Both the position numbers and the translations under genes were made by a program. The notes under the pieces are model-generated. The model did not search any database, was not told the origin of the DNA, and saw only the letters and a list, made by a program, of their open reading frames with translations. A DNA stretch of 64,000 nucleotides, taken from Zygnema cylindricum. Taxonomy: Eukaryota > Streptophyta > Zygnematophyceae > Zygnematales > Zygnemataceae. The stretch lies in NCBI GenBank assembly GCA_037447655.1, contig JBBHKE010002380.1:550588-614587 (forward strand), in the 5' to 3' direction. Below, piece by piece: positions 55,309 to 64,000 of the stretch (positions are counted from its first letter, which is position 1; every line of letters begins with the position of its first letter).

Positions 55309-55853
55309 TGGCAGTAGACACAATGGGGTGGAAATAATACAAAAAGACAAAAGCAGAGAAAGACAAATTGTATTTCTTGGTGAACTGAAAATATAAGAGT
55401 CTTTTTAGTAGAATGGGAAAGTCACAAGTGTGACCTTTTGAGATCTAGTAAGCTAATGTGACTCTGAAAGGTCACTTGGCTATTTGATCCCAATTGTCGA
55501 ACTCTAATAAATTAGATCTAGTTTGATCCCAATTGTTGAACTCTAATAAATTAGATCTAGTGTCAGACGTTACAGAAGCTACAGCTACAGTGTGTGCGCT
55601 TACAGGAGCTAAAAACAAAGATTATTGGAATCGAAAACAAAGATTATTGGAATCGAAACCTACAGTGTGCGCTTCGCCAGGAGCTAAAAACAAAGATTAA
55701 AAGATAAGATACAAAAAACTGGAACAAAAGACTGATCTGAGTAGGTATCATAGCCTAGAATCCTATAACTAGCTAAATAACGTAAATTGGAATACCAGTT
55801 TGCGTTATTAACAAGATAGAGCTAGCCTGAAGATTCTAACAAAAGAGTAAAGT
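55301..55853 (-). repeat. 5' LTR of copia 3
   Basis: Longer than the 3' LTR because of tandem duplications of 39 bp (55483-55560) and 22 bp (55612-55655) and nearby repeats of ACAGTGTG. Confidence 0.75.
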
Positions 55854-55854
55854 A

Positions 55855-56210
55855 TATAATTATATATTTGAAAATTTTCCTATAGAAGACACTATGTCTG
55901 AGATACATCAGAAAATATGAATACTATTTATCTGAAAAATTCCTATGAAAGACTATCTGTATATACTAGAAAATATATATGTGAAAGAAATTCTAGAGAA
56001 GACTAAATCTGTATGTACCAGAAAAATATAAATACTATATATATCTGAAGGATTTCCTATAAAAGACTATACCTGTATATACTAGAAAATATATATACTA
56101 TAATATTTCTATATCTGAAAAAAATCCCATAGAAGACTATATGTGTATGTATCAAAAAATATAAATACTTGTGTATTTATATTTGAAAAATTTCCTAGAG
56201 ACTACAGAGC
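55855..56210. repeat. AT-rich minisatellite, right of copia 3
   Basis: About six units of 55-70 bp with the core TTCCTATAGAAGACTAT...CTAGAAAATATA, continuing the array seen at 50455-50600. Confidence 0.8.
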
Positions 56211-56417
56211 CCTGAAATGGAATTTACTGAAAAAAAATTAGGAGAGGTGTGAGAGAAAAATTCTTGATGGGAAGCAAACGAGGGAGAGAGCTCAGGATTT
56301 AGGTTTTGGAAGAGAAATAAACCCATTTGGTACTTGGGAGGGAGGGGTTTATAGGATGAACCTGTACGGTCTCACCTGCTTCTGTACCCTTCACCTTTGG
56401 AGAGGTAATAGTTTTTC

Positions 56418-56980
56418 GGAACCGAGGAAGAGGTGGAGGGAGAGGAAGAGGAGAGGGAGAGGAATAGGAAGAGGAGAGGGACAGAAAGAGGAGAGGTAGA
56501 GGAAGAGGAGAGGGAGAGGGGGGGAAAGGGGATGGAGAGGGAGAGGGAGAGGGAGAGGAAGAGGAGAGGGACAGAAAGAGGAGAGGGAGAGAAAGAGGAG
56601 ACGGAGAGAGGGGGGGAAAGGGAGAGGGAGAGGGAGAGAGATGGTGGGAAGGAGGGAGAGGGAGAGGATTCCCATACTTAATTCCAATTATAGTGTGGAG
56701 CAGCTTGACTTGGAAACTCCCACACCATTCCTCTCTCTCCAACTTCATCTCCACTTCCCATGCCCCAATCTGCAAACTCTTCCCCCAGGGTCGCCTTTCT
56801 AGGGTGGAGAGAGAAGGAAGGCGAGAGAGAGTGGGAAAGGTTTAGGGAGAAGTACAGGGTGAGAGAGAAAGGATGGAGGGAGAGGGGACGGAAGGAGAGG
56901 GAAAGAGGGAGAAGAGGGGAGGGAGGAGAGGTACAGGGAGAGGGACAATCCAACGAGTTAAGCGTCCAAAGTAGTAAGGG
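56418..56980. repeat. GA-rich minisatellite
   Basis: 56418-56665 is built from GAGGAAGAGGAGAGGGA units, including a repeated GGGACAGAAAGAGGAGAGG. 56810-56950 is irregular GGGAGAGG. Non-coding. Confidence 0.85.
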
Positions 56981-57189
56981 AAAATTTTCGGAGATCTGCC
57001 TCTCTCACCTCTCCTTTTCACCAAAGGAAACTTCTTACCGTACTCGATCAAAAACCTCGCAAGGATGCTTCTCGGAAGGAGAGGGAAAAGATACTGAACC
57101 CAACCTCAAATACTTGGGAGGGAAATTTCTCAGAAGCTTGTTCTCCGGATGCTCGACCAATGGGAGTCAAAAGAGGTCAAAGTAGTAGA

Positions 57190-57870
57190 ATAAGGGTTCA
57201 TTCAAAGAAAGAAAAAGAAAATGAAAAAAGGGAGGGTCCAAAAAGGGTAAGGGATAAGGATTAAGGGATTTGATTTCGAAGTCTGGAGGTTAGATAAAAT
57301 ATGCTTCCCAAGTTTTATCCCCACTTTCTTCTGCAGAAATTTGCAGAAATTTGACCTGTCTTTAGACTGGAAACCTAGAAATTGAGGAAGATTGGAAGCA
57401 AAATAAAAAGATAATTCCCCACTTTTCACCGGTAAGGGTTTTTCTAGGGTATTTGAAGTTTGGAGAAAAAAGGGTTTAGAGGTTTTCATTGAGAGGAGAG
57501 ACAAAACTGTGACCAATTTTTGAAAGAAGTTTCTCTCCATCTCACTATCGCTACTTTCTTTTTAAGGTTATTATCCAGCATAAATATGTACCTTCTCTTA
57601 TTTATTGCTTAATAGTTCTGCCAAAACTTAATATATAACTATACCATACTAAAACCTACTAGCTATCCTAAAAAGCCCTGAAACTAAGTCCCAGATTTCC
57701 TTCTAGTTCCACATTCATACTGTTTTAAGCGTTTTGCAAACAAATAAAAATATTAACTTTTAATGAATTTCTAAAAACCTAATGAATTAAAAATGAATTT
57801 CTAAAATGAATTTCTAAATTTTACAGTTAAACGCTTACCAAATAGACAAAAAAAGAAACCACTGTTATTA
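57190..57870. other. Intergenic sequence
   Basis: No feature recognised. Confidence 0.4.
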
Positions 57871-57874
57871 GGAG

Positions 57875-58590
<716 letters not shown>

Positions 58591-58959
58591 CAAATTTCCG
58601 TTTTTTCTGAATTTACAATTTCCTAAAACCACAAACTACTCGCATAGAAAAAACGGTTCTCCCTCTTTTACCCCTCATTTTTTTTGGGTTCTATTTACAT
58701 TTTTTCTCTCTGTGCAGTAAAATAAAAATTCCGTACACACCAGAAACATCAAATTTGTCTTTTTCTGCTATTCCTTTTGTCCTCATATGATTTCTATCAA
58801 CAAAATAAAGTTTTTTTTTCGAGTTTTTTCTTTTCCATTCCTATTTCCAAATGCAACGAAGATAACAAAAAAAAAAAAACGGAAAAAACAGAAAAAAAAA
58901 AAAAAACTACATTTTAAAAGTTTCTATGTAACTGAACAGTTGAACCGCCCAACTGCAAT

Positions 58960-59250
58960 TTCGCCTCGTTGCCTCCTCCTGCCTTCTCCCATCCTCTCTC
59001 CCACTCTCCCTTTTCCCTCTCTCACTCCTCTCTCTCTTACTCCAAGAATATACTCTTCAAGTAAAATAGACAGTCCTTTCCCAGCATTCGACCTCCCTCC
59101 CTCTCTCCCTCCCGCTCTCCCTCTCTCTCCCACCTCTTTCCCTTTCATTCTCCCTCCCTCTCCTTCTCCTCTCCCTCTCTTACAACGAGTTGCGCGCCTC
59201 ACTTTCTCCCACTCTCCTCCCCCCTCTCCCCCTCCCTCTCCCCGTCTCTC
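58960..59250. repeat. CT-rich low-complexity tract
   Basis: CCCTCT/CTCTCC repeats on the plus strand; the sense strand switches to GA-rich at 59435. Confidence 0.8.
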
Positions 59251-59258
59251 CTCCGCCC

Positions 59259-59656
59259 TTAGAACGAGTTGAGCCAGTCCTTCCCTGCCTCTCCCTCCCC
59301 TCCCCCCGTGTGCTCCACCTCAAACTTGGCCCCACACATCTGGCCCTGACTGTCGATATGGCGGATGGGCTTGAGGGGTTTGTTGGGGTGCTCGTAACAC
59401 TTCAGGCCCTCCTCCGAGGAGAAGAAACAGCCTAAGAGAGGGAGAGGGAGAAGGAGAGGGAGAGGGAGGAGAAAAAAAGGTTAGAAGAAAGGGATTTTTA
59501 GTGGTTAAAGAAAGGGGGTGGGTTTTAAGGGGTTTATTGGGGTGCTTTTTAGAGAAGAAACAGTCTATAAGAGAGAGGGAAAGAGGAGAGAGAGGAGAGA
59601 GGAGAAGAGAGGTTAGAAGAAGGGGAATTTAGGTAGGGGAAAGTGGGAAATGAGAA

Positions 59657-59711
<55 letters not shown>

Positions 59712-61736
59712 AGGGAAATTCAAGTAGGGGAGGGTGAGAAAGATGAGGAGAGAGGAGAGAGGGAGAAGGTAAGACGAGGAAAATTTTAATGAGGTGAAAG
59801 TGAGAAAAAGTCCGAGAAGGAAAAACAACATAAAATAAAGAAAGAGAGACAGGAGAGAGGAGAGAGAGCATTTGAGAGAGAGGAAAGGAGTGGGAGAAAG
59901 TGAATGAATGGTCCGAGTAGAAAAAACAACCTAAATCACAAAAAGAGGGAGGAGAGAGGGGAAAGAGAGAGGACGAGAGAGAGGAAGGAGAGGGAGGAGA
60001 AGATTGGGGAATTGTCCGAGGAAAGAAAAAAAAACACTAAAATATAAAAGGGGAAAGGGGAGAGAGAGAATCGCGAGAAGGGAAATAAAACGGGGAGAGT
60101 AAAAAAAAATTCCGAAAGAAAAAAAAAAAACAATCTTAAATGTAAGAGAAGACCATTTTTAGAGGAGAAAAACTACCAACAGTTGTGGAAAAAGAGAGAG
60201 ACGAGGAGGGAGAGAGGAGATTGGAAGTAAGAAAGGACAAAAACAAACCCAAAACTTAAAAGATATTGAGAGGAAGAAGAAAGAGGAGAGAGAGAGGAGA
60301 GAGGGGAAAGAGTGGGGAAAGGAGATTGAAGAGGGAAAAATACGTGAGGAAAGTGAGAAATTTGTTCGAGGAGAAAAGACAAATCTAAAATATAAAAAAA
60401 AAGAACCACCAAGAAAGAAAAGTTGAAAGAAAGTAAGAAAAAAAAAGTGGAGTGAGAAAGAAATCTATCGAAGGAGATAAAAACAATGTGTTTGAAAGAG
60501 AGATAGAGGGAGAGAGGGAGAAAGAGAGAGGGAGAGTGAGAGGGAGAGGGAGAGAGAGAGGGAGAGAGAGCGAGAGAGAGAGAGAAAAAGTCGAAAGGAG
60601 GAAGATGAGTTAAAGTGGGGGAGAGTGCACAAAGGGGTCGAGGAGTCAAAACACGACAGAGGAAGGAAAAAATAAGAAAAAAACCCAAAAAAAAAAAAAA
60701 AACAAAAAACTGAAATGCGCAGGGCGACTTCCCAGATCCGCCTTCTCCATGATTATCTTATCTGAAAACCCAGCAACCTGATTTCGATGACCATTTGATC
60801 TTGATCCTCAACACCCTGTTCCGCCGCTGCTTCCTCCCTCCCTCCCCCCCCCCTCATCGCCCTGTAGGCCTCCAGCACCAGCGCCGCCTCCCTCACCCCC
60901 CTGGGCAGTCCGTACACTGTACGGAGCTGCCCCAGGTTGTCCAGAATGCCCGAGAAAGACAGCTTCGCCGCAGGCCGCGAAGGACCGGGGGGGGAGGGAG
61001 GGAGAGGGAGGGAGGGGTAGGGAGGGGAGAGGGAGGGGAGGGGGGTTATTTACTTGGCATTTGGGGAGAGATTCTTTTGGGGAGGGGAGGGGGGAGGGGG
61101 AAGAGGGGAAGAGGGGAAGACGGGAGGAAAAAAAAAAGGGGTTGTTAGGTTAGGGAATAAAATTAATGAGATATTTAAATAAAAAAAGATAGATCATTTT
61201 TCTACATTTGTCTCATTTCCCTCCCTTTCCCATTATAATGCTGTTCAATAATTAAGTCAAAATGTGGTTTCGGGGGGTGAAATTAACAATAGGGAGGAAA
61301 GTCAAGGGGGAGGGGGGGGGGGGGGAGGGGAGAGAGAAGAAGAGGAAAGAATACATATCCAAAATCTGGTGGGGAATTTTAATTATTCTGACCTCTTAAA
61401 ATTCCCTCCCCCAAACCCCACTTTCCCCAAATCTCTTTCATGCCAGCTCCACAAAAGCGTAGAAAAAAAGTTTACCTCGGGCAGCTTAAAAAAAAAATTA
61501 CCTCGGGCAGCTTAAAAAAAAAATTACCTCGGGCAGCTGAACGTTTCCTCGTCGTGCGAGTAGCACATCGCCGCCAGCGTGCTGCCGCCCCCCTGGCACC
61601 GCGTCACGACACTGTCCACGTGGCGGCTCTGGAAGGCCGCCAGCACGCCCTCGCCCGTACACTGCCCACTGCTGCCGTCCGTACACTGCAGACTGCTCGG
61701 ACCCTGCGCCACCTGGCTCGACACCACGGCCAACAT
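59259..61736 (-). CDS. Tentative host gene, three candidate exons, Cys-rich
   Basis: Candidate exon 1, 61736-61528: 69 codons starting MLAVVSSQVAQG, with GVLAAFQSRHVDSVVTRCQ and MCYSHDEETFSCP, then donor GAG|GTAA. Candidate exon 2, 60962-60897: acceptor GCGAAG|CTG and donor GTGAGG. Read in phase with exon 1 it gives SCLSRAFWTTW and VQCTDCPGG, so the join makes CxxC...CxxC, zinc-ribbon-like. Candidate last exon, 59431-59259: a strong acceptor (pyrimidine tract ending CTTAG), then CFFSSEEGLKCYEHPNKPL, PIRHIDSQGQMCGAKFEVEH, ending LNSF and stop. These GC-rich, codon-like islands stand out from low-complexity surroundings. The phase of exon 2 does not fit the best frame of the last exon, so an exon is missing or a boundary is wrong. 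Family not recognised. Confidence 0.4.
59440..60710. repeat. 1.3-kb purine-rich tract
   Basis: Nearly continuous G/A on the plus strand, including (GA)n at 59659-59707 and GGGAGA repeats at 60505-60590. It falls in the candidate intron between the last two exons above, where it would be pyrimidine-rich on the sense strand. Confidence 0.85.
60985..61345. repeat. G-rich tracts
   Basis: GGGAGGGGAGG-type repeats at 60988-61130 and a G-rich run at 61308-61340; G-quadruplex-prone. Confidence 0.8.
61471..61540 (-). repeat. Three tandem copies of an exon-intron junction
   Basis: TTACCTCGGGCAGCTTAAA is present three times (starts near 61472, 61498 and 61524, the last with the exon continuing). On the minus strand each copy gives AGCTGCCCGAG|GTAA, so the candidate splice donor is tripled. 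Confidence 0.85.
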
Positions 61737-61740
61737 CCTG

Positions 61741-61773
<33 letters not shown>

Positions 61774-61880
61774 AATTCTTCCTCTCTCTCTCTCTCTCCC
61801 CCTCTCTCTCTCTCTGTCTCTCCCTCTCCCTCTCTCTTTAATTCTCTCGCTCTCGCTCTCTCTCGCTCTCTCCTTTTTTG
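61741..61880. repeat. (TC)n microsatellite
   Basis: Two TC blocks, about 61741-61772 and 61782-61880, just upstream of the candidate minus-strand start codon; could be its 5' leader. Confidence 0.9.
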
Positions 61881-61899
61881 TAGAGATACCTGATATTGT

Positions 61900-63570
61900 T
61901 TTCTCCTCCGGTTAGGGGGGGAGTTATCTATCCGGGGATGTGTGTTTTGGCGCATTCTTGTAGGCGGAGCGAACGAGGCCGGTCGGATTGGCCGCGTCAG
62001 CAGCGACGAGCTGACGCGGATGCGGATTGTGGTCCCTCCGTTTCAAATTCCACGTGGCGGTGACGGCTGCAGTGCTGGCGGAGCGTTTGAAACTTTGAAT
62101 TTAACGACGAGATTTTTTCGCACGAGTGGCGGCACGTTTCGAAGTTCTATGGATAGTTTGGACCGTCCGATGGGATTTTTATCTGCGAGATTAGGAATAT
62201 CTCCACGTGGTATTGAGTGTCGTCGACGTTTGTCGTGATTATTGGAGAGATCTGGATCGTCCGATGGATCTGGTGTATGTTTTGACGTTTTTTTGAGCAC
62301 GTGATGTAGTCAGCGTCGGAGATTTCGACGCCGCTGTGGACGAACGCGTGTGCTGGATGATAGATCTGAACCGTCCGATGGAGATTTGTTACGTGGCTTT
62401 ATATTAATCTGTTCACATAGGAGATTTTGGCGTATAGATAAAAATAGGGAATCTTGCGGATACGAATAAATAGCCAAATAGGATGGGGACACGGAACCCC
62501 GGACCACGCGCACCTTTTTTTAAATATAGTACGATATTTTATTATTTTATGACGGCGACTGGCTAGGACTTTCGAGAAATGACGGAGATATCTGCGGAAA
62601 AAGATTTACGTACAGGTGGAAAAAGGACAAAAAAAGTACTACCATGTACTTTTCCTCGTGTGAACGGTTGGAACTGTGTGAGTACGTGTGAAGGAGGTTT
62701 CCTATTCGTTCGTTCATTTGTCACTTTTGTTTTTAATAGCCTCTTGATATTTTCAATGTTGAACTTTGAAGATGAGTTGGCATGAGATTGATTGCATGAC
62801 GTGGCGATAAGTCAAAAAATAAAGACGAGTACAAAGTACAAACTTTATGCTCCAGGATGACGCCATCTGTACTTCACCTATTATACAGTACAGTACTTCC
62901 TTATCTTCGTACGGATGAAGATTTTCTCGGTGAGCAATCTTCAAAACGAGCAATCTCCAAATTTTAAGGATCCAATGAAAAACGTCCATAGATGGATCTC
63001 TCTAAGATCCTAAGATCCAATGAAAAACGTCGACGACTAAAGATATTTTGCTACCTTGTTTTGTCGTCTACGTGCCACGTAAGTGCTGACCCGGATTAAG
63101 GTTTCATCAGATAGGACAGACATCGATAACAGAAATACGGCAGCAATAAATAAAAATTAATTAGAATAAATAGAGATAAATTAATATTTATATATAAATA
63201 AATGAAGTACAGGTAAGTACACTTCATTCCGCAATTTTAGTTTGTGGAGGAAACACTAAAAACAGATATTTCGTACTTCCGTAAAATATAGCTTGAGGAT
63301 AAGTTTATTAAACGGTAGAACTGCTGGAAGTCATGCACCGCCAATCGTTGTTAGCGTTTAGAAATTATTAGTGTTAAAAATTAATTAGCGTTATCAACGC
63401 TAGTTTTAGTTTTCAAGATTTAAAAAAAAAAAGTTTACTCTAATTGATCCATAACGCTGATTTGGGTACAACTGATCTGCCATCAGGATCTTCACAGTAA
63501 AATAGGTAAAAGTACAAAATATGACAAATCTTACACCGTCGCATCCTTTTACTCTAATTTATTCATAACT
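61900..63570. other. Intergenic or promoter region, no gene called
   Basis: 61940-62520 has a higher GC content and CACGTGG (62051) and GCACGTGATG (62297) G-box-like words. A plus-strand frame (61942-62238) has no recognisable domain. 62965-63035 has a short direct repeat of GATCCAATGAAAAACGTC. 63335 carries a CACCG-family inverted-repeat end (GCACCGCCAATCG). Confidence 0.4.
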
Positions 63571-63574
63571 GTAA

Positions 63575-64000
63575 GGGTACGTCCCCATGTATTAAAGTAT
63601 CTACTTTTCTCTGTCTTTTTGCCCTAAAATTCAGGGAACTTTGACAAAAACTTTTGCCGTACGAGAAAATCATTTTTACCAAAGTAGAGTAAGGTTCCAT
63701 TAGGGAAAAAATGTCGTTTTTTACTGAAAGCCGTGCTGTTTCGTACAGTGCCGTACCAAAAAAAAGATGTTGTCAGAAAAACAAGGCTACTCAAATGAAG
63801 AATTTCATTCTCCACGTTTATGGGCGTAAACTTGGACCGTCGGATGCATAATCCGATACGCCATCATCTGACACTTTCAGTTCGCAACACGTAACCCGGA
63901 GTAGGTCAATTCTTAACGCCTGAACGAATAACATCGTGCCTCGTGGAAAAGTGCACAAATATCCACGACGACCGCGCGACCAGGTGGGTACACGTTCCAT
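63575..64000. mobile_element. PIF/Harbinger-like element, left end (runs off the window)
   Basis: GGGTACGTCCCCATGTATTA at 63575 matches the terminus of 46661-47640 and is preceded by TAA, a fitting TSD. The right end is not in the window. Confidence 0.6.

Larger units (their letters stand above)
50600..55855 (-). mobile_element. Third Ty1/copia, full length but decayed
   Basis: 3' LTR ~50608-51040 and 5' LTR ~55301-55853 share GATGACATGGCAGTAGACA and a TAACAAAAGAGTAAAGT end. A PPT (AAGAGGGGGGG on the minus strand at 51041) precedes the LTR start TGTTAACTTTACTC. gag, protease, integrase and RT-RNase H follow in normal copia order on the minus strand. Exact LTR ends and TSD are uncertain because the 5' LTR tip is eroded; ATATA flanks both sides in an AT-rich array. 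The element is peppered with short tandem duplications. Confidence 0.85.

Noticed and set aside
61524-61955. 143-codon minus-strand ORF as a whole
   Set aside because: The first half is Arg/Glu repeats from the TC microsatellite; only the part from ATG 61736 looks like protein.

Overview
The window looks like nuclear DNA of a land plant or close streptophyte. The signs are an intron-containing gene with GT-AG introns, Ty1/copia and Ty3/gypsy retrotransposons, hAT-, mariner- and PIF/Harbinger-like miniature elements, TTTAGGG-type telomere repeats, and primer-binding sites that match plant initiator tRNA-Met. I cannot name the species. Most of the 64 kb is repeat. I find one convincing host gene (14,775-18,886, plus strand) and one tentative host gene (59,259-61,736, minus strand). 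No virus, organellar insert, rRNA or CRISPR array was seen.

Layout: 0.6-2.3 kb is a decayed Ty3/gypsy pol. 2.4-4.1 kb is a knot of hairpin elements in which a hAT-like MITE (8-bp target duplication) sits inside a 221-bp TA-flanked MITE. 4.1-14.7 kb is AT-rich intergenic DNA with low-complexity tracts. 14.8-18.9 kb encodes a ~948-residue coiled-coil, basic, probably nuclear protein with an internal 71-residue duplication. 20.1-21.1 kb is a broken non-LTR reverse transcriptase. 23.8-27.7 kb is a recent ~1.9 kb tandem duplication. Its second unit carries a 515-bp TRIM retrotransposon whose two LTRs each contain a tRNA-like cloverleaf with Pol III boxes and a T4 terminator; the first unit keeps the empty target site. 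28.0-29.2 kb is a copia RT fragment, and 30.2-32.1 kb a second MITE nest.

32,761-44,208 is a composite minus-strand copia insertion with matching AGAAT target duplications. It has lost integrase, carries two RT/RNase H segments, has a hAT element in one LTR, and contains a complete nested LTR element (35,814-40,466) that encodes gag and an acidic ORF but no pol. 46.7-47.6 kb is a PIF/Harbinger-like element, followed by a TA-rich tract and a 21-bp minisatellite (49.5-49.8 kb). 50.6-55.9 kb is a third minus-strand copia, full length but peppered with about a dozen short tandem duplications. 56.4-61.9 kb is dominated by purine/pyrimidine-asymmetric low-complexity DNA, with the tentative minus-strand gene inside it.

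Three points stand out. The first is the tRNA-like gene inside TRIM LTRs. The second is the use of two different sites on initiator tRNA-Met as primer: the 3' end by the TRIM, and the anticodon stem-loop by copia elements whose gag ATG lies in the primer-binding site. The third is a window-wide habit of small tandem duplication that reaches both the host exon and a splice donor. All family assignments come from reading motifs by eye; nothing was searched.
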